Assembly (NCBI GenBank): GCA_024229695.1
Contig: JAAESD010000163.1
Location: 1 to 33,239, forward strand
From: a bacterium
GTDB taxonomy: Bacteria > Krumholzibacteriota > Krumholzibacteriia > LZORAL124-64-63
Reading direction: 5' to 3'
DNA: 33,239 nt
Shown: positions 1 to 6,830 of the stretch, piece by piece
Position numbering within the stretch: the first letter of the stretch is position 1
Layout: each line of letters begins with the position of its first letter
The notes under the pieces: generated by a model
Databases searched by the model: none
What the model was told of the DNA's origin: nothing
Seen by the model: only the letters and a program-made list of their open reading frames with translations
Made by a program: the position numbers and the translations under genes

Positions 1-2088
1 CTTGAAGGCTCCGATATTATTGCTATTGCCACCGCTGCCAGCGATCTGGACCAACTCAGGGAATGGTTGATTGAAGATGAAACATCCCGACCAGTTTGGG
101 CATCGGCCGCAACTTCCAGTGCTCCATTCAATCAACTATGCAGTCGGGTGTTGATGGCACTGGCTCTTGATGGGACTGTGAAAGACAGCGCCTCGCCACT
201 GTTGTCGTCGTTGCGGAAGAACATCCGCAATCAGGAACAGTCGGTCAGGAGTGAAGTAAGTAAGATAATGAGCAGGGCCAGCAGTAAAGGGTGGACAAGT
301 GCTGATGAAGTAACTCTGCGTAGTGATCGTTTTTGCCTGCCGATGCGCAGTGGTGATCGACGTAAGATTCAGGGGCTTGTTCTGGACAGGTCAGGAACTG
401 GCAGTACAATTTTTGTTGAACCAGAATCGGTAGTGGTTCTGCAAAATGATCTGGTTGAAGCTCGATTGAATGCCGCTGCTGAAGAACAGCGCATTTTGTT
501 GGAGCTGGGCACTCTTATTGAAGCAAATATCGAAGATCTACTAGAAGCTGCTGCGTTGCAGACATTGCTCGATGAAACTTATGCAATCTTGAAATGGACA
601 AAATCTGTAGATGCTTTCAGGCCGGCTGTAATTTCCGGTGGAAACATCAAAATCGATTCAGCCAGACATCCATTGTTGCTCAATCAGGATCCACCAATTG
701 ATATAACTCCTCTGGAATTTGAAATACCAGGTGATAGAAAAGTTGTGCTGGTTTCCGGGCCGAATGCTGGTGGGAAATCGGTAATGCTCAAGTGTGTTGG
801 TTTGATGGTGATGCTTGGCCAATGTGGGTGGGACATTCCTTCAGGCGAGCAGACAGAATTGCCATTATTCAACCAGCTGTTTGTAGATCTTGGTGATGAA
901 CAATCGATTGCACGATCGATGAGTAGTTACTCGGCGCATCTGGAGCATATGAGCAGCTTCATCAAGCTTGCAGACGATAGCACTCTTGTGTTGTGTGATG
1001 AACTTGGCAGTGGCACTGATCCAGATGAAGGTTCTGTGCTTGCCTATGTGATGTTGGATGCCCTTGCTGCAAAAGGTGCAACCGTTCTGGCTACAACTCA
1101 TTACGGATTGTTGAAAGCATCGGTTAACGATCATCCCAAAATGGTTAATGCTGCAATGGATTTTGATGAGGACACCTTGCTGCCTCTATTTTCAATTCGT
1201 GTTGGAATACCTGGTGGAAGTCATGCTTTTGATATCGCCAGAAGAATGTCATTGCCAGGTGAAATGATTGACAAAGCTGCTGCATTGTTGGGTCATGACA
1301 GAGTGCAGGTTGAAAAACTTCTGACTGAACTAAGTACTCGCAACAGAGAGCTTGCTGAGGCAAATCAGCGAGCTACTTCAAAAGAGCGGGAATTATCAAC
1401 TGCTTCTGAAAAACTGAAAAAGCAACTTGCCGATATAAACAAAGAGCGTAAAAAGGTTCTTGCTGAAGCACGAGCTGAAGGGGAACGCTTTATTAAAGAA
1501 TCGAGACGCAATCTTGAACTTGCAGTCAAGGCGATCAAGGAATCAGCAGCAAGCAAAAAGAGTGTCGTCGATGCAAAAGAAGTTCTTGAAAATATTAAGG
1601 ACTCACTTCCAGGTGAAGATACTCCAGAAGATGAACTTGATAAAATTGTAAAAGGTGATTTCGTAGAGGTACCTCATCTTCATCTGAAAGGTGAAGTTGT
1701 TGAAGCCAGAAACAATCGTCTGACAATTGAATCCGATGGTATGAGGATGAGTGTTGAAGCCAAAGATGCTGTAGTTGTAACAAACAGGCAGAGCTCCCGA
1801 AAAACAGTAATCAAAGCCGGTACTCATTCATTGTCTGATGTTCAAGCCAGGTCAGAAATTGATTTAAGAGGGCTAACAACTGAAGAAGCGTGGGATGCTG
1901 TTGATCTGTTTATAGACAGAGCAGTTGTGGCTGGTTTGGAAGAATTGGAGATTATTCATGGCACTGGAACAGGTCGATTGAGATATTATCTTCATGAAGA
2001 ATTCAGAAAAGATAGCAGGGTTCTGACGTTCGAACATGCTCCACTTAACAGGGGTGGAGAAGGAATGACAATAGTGAAATTGGCCTAA
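1..2088 (+). CDS. mutS2: Endonuclease MutS2 (5' partial)
   Basis: This is a MutS-family ATPase with a C-terminal Smr nuclease domain. Family members act on recombination intermediates or on collided and stalled ribosomes rather than in classical mismatch repair. The reading frame is open to base 1, so the true start lies upstream; the TTG at 67 is only an internal codon. Some 695 residues are visible against roughly 780-800 for the family, so about 90 N-terminal residues are missing. The Walker A motif GPNAGGKS begins at base 757. The Walker B motif LVLCDELGSGTDPDEG follows at about 985, with the switch motif TTHYG after it. A long charged coiled-coil region spans about 1300-1600. The Smr domain runs from about 1855 to the end, with the DLRG and HGTGTGRLR motifs. 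The stop lies 4 bp before the -35 element of the dnaG promoter. Confidence 0.95.
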   Translation, partial: LEGSDIIAIATAASDLDQLREWLIEDETSRPVWASAATSSAPFNQLCSRVLMALALDGTVKDSASPLLSSLRKNIRNQEQSVRSEVSKIMSRASSKGWTSADEVTLRSDRFCLPMRSGDRRKIQGLVLDRSGTGSTIFVEPESVVVLQNDLVEARLNAAAEEQRILLELGTLIEANIEDLLEAAALQTLLDETYAILKWTKSVDAFRPAVISGGNIKIDSARHPLLLNQDPPIDITPLEFEIPGDRKVVLVSGPNAGGKSVMLKCVGLMVMLGQCGWDIPSGEQTELPLFNQLFVDLGDEQSIARSMSSYSAHLEHMSSFIKLADDSTLVLCDELGSGTDPDEGSVLAYVMLDALAAKGATVLATTHYGLLKASVNDHPKMVNAAMDFDEDTLLPLFSIRVGIPGGSHAFDIARRMSLPGEMIDKAAALLGHDRVQVEKLLTELSTRNRELAEANQRATSKERELSTASEKLKKQLADINKERKKVLAEARAEGERFIKESRRNLELAVKAIKESAASKKSVVDAKEVLENIKDSLPGEDTPEDELDKIVKGDFVEVPHLHLKGEVVEARNNRLTIESDGMRMSVEAKDAVVVTNRQSSRKTVIKAGTHSLSDVQARSEIDLRGLTTEEAWDAVDLFIDRAVVAGLEELEIIHGTGTGRLRYYLHEEFRKDSRVLTFEHAPLNRGGEGMTIVKLA

Positions 2089-2092
2089 ATGT

Positions 2093-2121
2093 TTGACAAT
2101 TAGGCAGATATAGAATATATT
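2093..2121 (+). promoter_or_regulatory. Predicted sigma70 promoter of dnaG-rpoD
   Basis: A perfect TTGACA (-35, 2093-2098) is followed after 17 bp by TATATT (-10, 2116-2121, 5 of 6 to consensus). The predicted transcript start is near 2128, giving a leader of about 45 nt before dnaG. It lies directly after the mutS2 stop. It is the best promoter match noticed in the window and suggests that dnaG and rpoD can be transcribed independently of mutS2. Confidence 0.65.
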
Positions 2122-2155
2122 TACAAATCGTATCAATCTGGAAAAACAACACAAT

Positions 2156-2173
2156 GAGGGGGGATTCGCCCCG
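2156..2173 (+). promoter_or_regulatory. G-rich ribosome binding site of dnaG, able to fold into a hairpin
   Basis: The only Shine-Dalgarno-like stretch before dnaG is GAGGGGGG at 2156-2163. Its last four G (2160-2163) can pair with CCCC at 2169-2172 across a 5-nt loop, ending one base before the ATG. The hairpin would hide part of the binding site and could hold primase translation low. The pairing is seen directly; the regulatory role is inferred. Confidence 0.4.
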
Positions 2174-3919
2174 ATGTCACCCGTATTGCCTGGCGATATC
2201 GTAACGCGTATCAAGGAAGAGACTGACATCGTTTCCGTTGTGCGGGAGTATGTCTCACTCAAGCCTTCAGGTTCCTCTTTCAAGGGTTGTTGCCCATTCC
2301 ACAAAGAAAAAACTCCAAGCTTTCATGTAAATATTCAACAACAGTATTACAAGTGCTTTGGCTGTGGTGAAGGTGGAGATGTAATATCATTTCTTATGAA
2401 TCTTCAGGGGCTCTCATTTCCTGAATCTCTTGAAGTTCTGGCCAGGCCACTAAATATTGATCTAGCTAAATATTTAACTGATAACGACGAATCTGAAGGT
2501 GAACGACAGGCATGGTTCCGAGCATTGGAAGCAGCTTCAGATGCATGGGTTCAGGAGCTATGGAGTGACTCGGGAAAAGAAGCCAGAGCATACTTGATTG
2601 ACCGCGGATTCAGTGAAGAAGTATTGCGCAGATATGATGTCGGGTTTGCACCTGGAGGGTCACAGTGGCTGGGAGAAAAACTGAAAGCTAAAGGTGTTTC
2701 TCTGGAACTTGCCGTGCGAACCGGGTTGCTGATACAGGGTGACTATGATCAACCATTTACCTATTTCAGGAATCGGATAATTTTTCCAGTTCGCAATATT
2801 GCACAAAGGATTGCTGGATTTGGTGGCAGAATAATTGGTCCCGGAGAGCCAAAGTATCTTAACTCCAGGGAAAGCAATTATTTTACCAAGCGTGCTTTGT
2901 TGTATGGATATTCAGTTAGCAGGATTCCTGTTGCAAGATCAAAGAAAGCGATCCTTGTTGAAGGCTATCTTGATCTGCTGGCTCTTGTTCAACACGGGTT
3001 CAATAACTGTGTTGCAACATGTGGAACTGCATTTACGGTTGAGCAGGCTCAAGCCCTCCACCGCGGATGCAGAACTCTTTATGTACTTTATGATGGTGAC
3101 AAGGCTGGGTTGAAGGCCTCTATCAAAGCAGCATCAGTTGCTTTGCAGGCAGGGCTTGAACCAAAAATTGCATTGTTACCTGACGGGTTGGACCCCGATG
3201 ATTTTCTGCAGCAGAATAGTCCAGAAGCACTAGGTGAACTGCTGCACAACTCATCCGGTTATCTTGATTTGCTGAACAATCTTGCCACTGAAAGTGGAAA
3301 AGGCCGTGAAGGCCGTGAAAGAGCGATTCGTGCAGCGGTGGAGACAATTTCCGGGGTGAGTGATCCGATTCGACAATCGTTATTGATTGATGAAGCAGCA
3401 GCTGTTTTTGGACTGGAAAGAGCTATCATAGTTTCCGAAATTGAACGACTTACCAAAACTGCAAATCGCAGATTTAGTAGTCAAAAAGAAGAATCGGAAA
3501 CTGAAGCTGAACCAGTAGTGAAACCTGTGAGCAATCATATCGTTGTTGATATCAGCAAGCTTGAAGAATCACTTCTGTCATGCGTGATTAACGATTCAAC
3601 TGGTGAAGCTGCAAAATCGATGAATGACCTGCTTGCAAATCATTCATTCTCCTCAGAAGAGGCAAAATTGCTGGCCAGTGAATTTAAAGAATGGCAACAG
3701 AAGAGTGATTCAACACCGGGTAGTTTTGTGCGCGACCGCTGGTACAGTCACTCCGACAATTATCGAAATTTTGTGACCAGCCTACTTGCATTGGACAATC
3801 CGTCTTCTGGAGACGATGTTATCTCGATTGTTACTGACTGTGTTACGCGTATTGAGAGGGAAAAAGATAGATTGTCAGCTATTGCAAAATTGAGAAGTAT
3901 GTCAGGTTTGGACAGGTAG
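2174..3919 (+). CDS. dnaG: DNA primase DnaG
   Basis: DnaG synthesises the short RNA primers for leading- and lagging-strand replication and works with the replicative helicase. The protein has 581 residues, the usual length. The N-terminal CHC2 zinc finger has C40, H43, C61 and C64. The Toprim catalytic core follows, with VEGYLD (E263) and YDGDKAG (D307 and D309) as metal-binding acidic residues. The C-terminal third, after about residue 430, is the more variable helicase-binding domain. The ATG at 2174 is preceded by the G-rich site described separately. It lies 38 bp upstream of rpoD, an arrangement known from the macromolecular synthesis operon of many bacteria. Here mutS2, not rpsU, stands upstream. 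Confidence 0.97.
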   Translation: MSPVLPGDIVTRIKEETDIVSVVREYVSLKPSGSSFKGCCPFHKEKTPSFHVNIQQQYYKCFGCGEGGDVISFLMNLQGLSFPESLEVLARPLNIDLAKYLTDNDESEGERQAWFRALEAASDAWVQELWSDSGKEARAYLIDRGFSEEVLRRYDVGFAPGGSQWLGEKLKAKGVSLELAVRTGLLIQGDYDQPFTYFRNRIIFPVRNIAQRIAGFGGRIIGPGEPKYLNSRESNYFTKRALLYGYSVSRIPVARSKKAILVEGYLDLLALVQHGFNNCVATCGTAFTVEQAQALHRGCRTLYVLYDGDKAGLKASIKAASVALQAGLEPKIALLPDGLDPDDFLQQNSPEALGELLHNSSGYLDLLNNLATESGKGREGRERAIRAAVETISGVSDPIRQSLLIDEAAAVFGLERAIIVSEIERLTKTANRRFSSQKEESETEAEPVVKPVSNHIVVDISKLEESLLSCVINDSTGEAAKSMNDLLANHSFSSEEAKLLASEFKEWQQKSDSTPGSFVRDRWYSHSDNYRNFVTSLLALDNPSSGDDVISIVTDCVTRIEREKDRLSAIAKLRSMSGLDR

Positions 3920-3957
3920 AATTTTAAAAAGGTTTCGGACTTAAGGGGAAAGTCAAC

Positions 3958-5607
3958 ATGGCAAAAAAGGATTTGTTGGAAACCATCATAGATAAAGCTC
4001 GCAAAGTCTCTATTGAAAATGGGGGCTATGTACTCAATGAACAGGTGAATGATTTACTGGGCGAAAGTTTTGATCCTGATTTGATGGACCAGATCCATCA
4101 AAAACTTGGCAACCTGAAAATAGAAATATTTGACTCTGACTCGGATGCAAAAGCCAAGCTTGCAAAGGATAAGAAAAAGTCTCGTCAAAAAATCAAATCC
4201 AGGAAAAAAACTGTTCGCAGCACGATGAAATATGATGATCCGGTTCGGATGTATCTAAGGGAGATGGGTCGCGTGCCATTGCTGACCAGGCAAGGTGAAG
4301 TTGATCTGGCTCGTAAAATGGAGAACGGTAAATTTCAAGTTCTGGAGGCGATTGTTATATCGCCATATATCCTGCAAGAAATTTCAAGGCAAGCGGAACT
4401 GCTTGTTGCTGAGCAAATTACTGTTGAAGACATGGTTCAGCAGGATAGCAGTAATTGGAAAGTCCGATCTTCTCACAAAAAAGATGGACGAAAAATTCTC
4501 AGAGGCATTGCTAATATCCAGAAAATGCAACAGGAAGTCATTGATCAGACAAAGGAATTGAGCACCTGTAAAAACAGTACACGCAAAGCTACTCTGACCA
4601 GAATGATTGAGTCACGTGAAAAGAAAATCATTCAACTGTTTATAGATTTGAAGCTCGCAGGGCAGAAAGTTGAGGAGCTTGCAAATATTATTATCAGGAT
4701 AAATCGGAATATTGGTGACCAGGAAAAGAGAATTGCAGAATGTGACAACAGTAAATCTGGTACTCAGATTGCTGGTGCTTGCAGAAAGAAAATAAACCAA
4801 TCCGAAAGTGATCTTGGACTCACATGTGTAGAAATTCGAGATTCTGCATTGATGATTCTACAAGGTAACAGAGCTGTTGAAAAAGCTCAGCGTGGGATGG
4901 TTGAAGCCAATGTCAGGCTGGTAATTAGTATTGCCAAGCGTTACAACAATCGTGGTCTTGAATTTCTGGATCTGATTCAGGAAGGTAACTCCGGTTTAAT
5001 GCGTGCCGTTGAGAAATTTGATTATCGTAAAGGATACAAATTCTCGACTTATGCAACCTGGTGGATTAGACAGGCGATAACTCGCGCAATTGCTGATCAG
5101 GCCAGAACAATCCGAGTTCCTGTACATATGATTGAAGCAATCAACAAAGTCAATCGAGCACAGCGGATGCTGGTTCAGCGATTCAGCCGTGAACCGTCAC
5201 CTGAAGAAATCGCTGCTGAAGTTGAGTTGCCATTAGACAAAGTCCAAATCGTGCTGAAGGCTAGCATGGAGCCAATCTCCATGGACAGGCCTGTTGGTGA
5301 AGATGAGGACAGCAACTTTGGTGATTTCCTGAAAGACGAAGGTGCTGTTTCGCCTGCCCGTGCAGCTGCACATAAAATGTTGTCGGAAAAGATGGTCAAA
5401 GTGCTGAGTACACTTTCCCATAGAGAAGAAAAAGTAATTCGACTTCGTTTCGGGCTTGGTGATGGCACACCGCGTACTCTTGAAGAAGTCGGTACGATAT
5501 TTAAAGTGACCCGTGAGCGCGTTAGACAGATTGAAGCTAAGGCGTTGAATAAACTGAGGCACTCAAGTCGAAGCAATAAACTTGAAGGATACATGGAAAA
5601 CGTTTGA
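3958..5607 (+). CDS. rpoD: Primary sigma factor RpoD (sigma70)
   Basis: This is the housekeeping sigma subunit that directs RNA polymerase to -10/-35 promoters. The 549-residue protein carries a region 1.1-like acidic/basic N-terminus, region 1.2 ([11 protein letters not shown], about residues 94-104), a non-conserved region (about 180-300), and region 2 from about residue 317 ([13 protein letters not shown], then [15 protein letters not shown] for -10 recognition and melting). Region 3 and a region 4.2 helix-turn-helix follow, from about residue 506 ([17 protein letters not shown]). The ATG at 3958 has AAGGGG 9 nt upstream. The protein has only four cysteines (C204, C262, C275, C290), all in the non-conserved region. 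No terminator is visible before the tRNA gene that follows. Confidence 0.97.
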   Translation: MAKKDLLETIIDKARKVSIENGGYVLNEQVNDLLGESFDPDLMDQIHQKLGNLKIEIFDSDSDAKAKLAKDKKKSRQKIKSRKKTVRSTMKYDDPVRMYLREMGRVPLLTRQGEVDLARKMENGKFQVLEAIVISPYILQEISRQAELLVAEQITVEDMVQQDSSNWKVRSSHKKDGRKILRGIANIQKMQQEVIDQTKELSTCKNSTRKATLTRMIESREKKIIQLFIDLKLAGQKVEELANIIIRINRNIGDQEKRIAECDNSKSGTQIAGACRKKINQSESDLGLTCVEIRDSALMILQGNRAVEKAQRGMVEANVRLVISIAKRYNNRGLEFLDLIQEGNSGLMRAVEKFDYRKGYKFSTYATWWIRQAITRAIADQARTIRVPVHMIEAINKVNRAQRMLVQRFSREPSPEEIAAEVELPLDKVQIVLKASMEPISMDRPVGEDEDSNFGDFLKDEGAVSPARAAAHKMLSEKMVKVLSTLSHREEKVIRLRFGLGDGTPRTLEEVGTIFKVTRERVRQIEAKALNKLRHSSRSNKLEGYMENV

Positions 5608-5632
5608 CCGTTTGCATGTCGGGAATTATTGT
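5604..5632 (+). promoter_or_regulatory. Possible promoter of the tRNA gene
   Basis: TTGACC (5604-5609, 5 of 6 to the -35 consensus) overlaps the rpoD stop. After 17 bp comes TATTGT (5627-5632, 4 of 6 to the -10 consensus). A start near 5639 would leave a 5' leader of about 13 nt for RNase P to remove. The match is moderate, and readthrough from rpoD is equally possible. Confidence 0.35.
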
Positions 5633-5651
5633 GCATCGCTGTAATATGTGG

Positions 5652-5728
5652 GGGCCCATAGCTCAGCTGGTTAGAGCGCTCGGCTCATAACCGATCGGTC
5701 CCAGGTTCAAGTCCTGGTGGGCCCACCA
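5652..5728 (+). tRNA. tRNA with CAT anticodon (tRNA-Ile2 or elongator tRNA-Met)
   Basis: A full cloverleaf can be drawn over 77 nt. The acceptor stem GGGCCCA (5652-5658) pairs with TGGGCCC (5718-5724). The D stem is GCTC/GAGC. The anticodon loop is CTCATAA with CAT at 5686-5688. The T arm is CCAGG/CCTGG around TTCAAGT. A73 and the CCA tail are encoded (5725-5728). The anticodon stem has four good pairs and a C-T mismatch at its top. CAT is read either as elongator Met or, after lysidine modification of C34 by TilS, as Ile (AUA). The perfect GC-rich acceptor stem and the CGGTC variable loop look more like known tRNA-Ile2 genes. It is not an initiator tRNA, because the 1-72 pair is intact G-C. 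Confidence 0.95.
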
Positions 5729-5763
5729 TTTACTCCCCATAATTCATTTGAACGGTGTTGATT

Positions 5764-6420
5764 ATGTCTGAGAAGAAAACTCCAAGTACAGTTTCAGACC
5801 TGTTGCTGCTTCTTGAAAAGGAAGGCAATCTGCGCTCTCTAGCCAGAGAGTGTGGTGTTACTGCCGGGGACCTCAAGAAACAGTTGCGCAAGTGGAGACG
5901 GGAACTTGGTTCATCCCCAACCAAGCAATCGAAAAAGAAATCTAAAGCAATTACTGAAAACGATTTAATTCTTGCTGATTTAACTTCCAGTCCCATGCCT
6001 AAAAAAGGCAGTGATGTAATGGAAATATGGACTGATGGAGCCAGTCGTGGCAACCCTGGTGCTGCTTCAATCGGCATTGTATTTGGTCAACAGGACAGTG
6101 TGTTGCTATGTGCCTGGGGTGAAGTTATTCCAAACTGTACAAACAATGTTGCCGAGTACACCGCTGTAATAAGGGCATTGGAATATGCTGTGAACTGGGG
6201 TATTGATAAAGTTTCTTTGAGATTGGACAGTGAACTTGTAACCAGGCAATTGACTGGTCAATATCGAGTAAAAAGTGAAGACTTGATTCCTCTTTACCGG
6301 CAAGTTATAAGTCTTTCAAGGAAGTTAAAATTCTTTCAAGTAAAGCATGTTCGTCGAGAAGAAAACAGTCATGCAGATTTGATGGCTAATTTGGCTCTTG
6401 ATGGAAAACTCGGAAATTAG
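5764..6420 (+). CDS. RNase HI-family protein with N-terminal helix-turn-helix-like region
   Basis: This is probably a ribonuclease HI-type enzyme that cleaves the RNA strand of RNA-DNA hybrids. From the ATG at 5764 it has 218 residues. The RNase H fold fills about residues 85-215 with all four acidic residues in place: D91 in WTDGASRGNPG, E131 in NNVAEYTAV, D155 in LRLDSEL and D205 in HADLMANLA. The motif style matches the short RNase HI subgroup found in Bacteria and Archaea rather than E. coli RnhA. The first 50 residues (SLARECGVTAGDLKKQLRKW) look like a helix-turn-helix, and a basic linker follows. A GTG at 5755 in the same frame could add three residues; neither start has a clear Shine-Dalgarno. 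The stop overlaps the -35 element of rnpB. Confidence 0.88.
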   Translation: MSEKKTPSTVSDLLLLLEKEGNLRSLARECGVTAGDLKKQLRKWRRELGSSPTKQSKKKSKAITENDLILADLTSSPMPKKGSDVMEIWTDGASRGNPGAASIGIVFGQQDSVLLCAWGEVIPNCTNNVAEYTAVIRALEYAVNWGIDKVSLRLDSELVTRQLTGQYRVKSEDLIPLYRQVISLSRKLKFFQVKHVRREENSHADLMANLALDGKLGN

Positions 6421-6449
6421 TGACATATATCTTAAATAGTTGTTATTAT
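6420..6449 (+). promoter_or_regulatory. Predicted promoter of rnpB
   Basis: GTGACA (6420-6425, 5 of 6) and TATTAT (6444-6449, 5 of 6) stand 18 bp apart. The predicted start near 6455-6457 falls on the 5' strand of RNase P RNA helix P1, as expected for an rnpB promoter. The -35 element overlaps the last base of the upstream stop codon. Confidence 0.55.
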
Positions 6450-6452
6450 TGT

Positions 6453-6809
6453 GTCGGGAAGTTGGAGTGATGATCGCGGCTGAATAAGTCGAGGAAAGTC
6501 CGGGCTCCACAGGGCAGGGTGCTGGTTAACGACCAGGGGGAGTAATCCCACGGAAAGTGCCACAGAAAATATACCGCCGTTGCTTGCAACGGTAAGGGTG
6601 AAATGGTGAGGTAAGAGCTCACCGGGTTGTTGGTAACAATAATCGCATGGTAAACCCCACCTGGAGCAAGACCATATAGAGGAGCATGAAGTACCCGCTT
6701 CGTTATGACTCCCGGGTAGGTCGCTTGAGGTTGCTGGTAACAGCAGTCCCAGATACATGATTGTCGCCGCTTGCGGTAACAGGACCCGGCTTACAACCGA
6801 CTTCCCGAT
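6453..6809 (+). ncRNA. rnpB: RNase P RNA, bacterial type A
   Basis: This is the catalytic RNA of RNase P, which matures tRNA 5' ends together with the RnpA protein. The ends pair as helix P1: TCGGGAAGT (6454-6462) with ACTTCCCGA (6800-6808). Universally conserved core segments are present. They include GAGGAAAGTCCGGGCTCC (6491-6508, P4 5' strand region), AGGGCAGGGTGC, GGTAAGGGTGAAA, GGTAAGAGCTCACC, GGTAAACCCCACC, GGAGCAAGACCA, CCGGGTAGG and the closing AGGACCCGGCTTA (6781-6793). The order and the presence of P15/P16-like elements fit type A. The P15-P16 arm (6681-6712) contains no GGU, the usual pairing site for the tRNA 3' CCA. No terminator follows; recJ begins about 22 nt after P1. Confidence 0.96.
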
Positions 6810-6830
6810 ACAATAATAACGGAGTAATTA

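Noticed and set aside
294..298. Reading the M1 peptidase GAMEH motif (residues 294-298 of the minus-strand gene at 28859-30775) as a damaged active site
   Set aside because: The zinc ligands and Tyr are intact and the MEH form is familiar among bacterial M1 relatives.
1873..2304. Minus-strand 143-codon open frame across the mutS2-dnaG junction
   Set aside because: It is antisense to the Smr domain and the DnaG zinc finger, has no ribosome site or recognisable domain, and covers the dnaG promoter.
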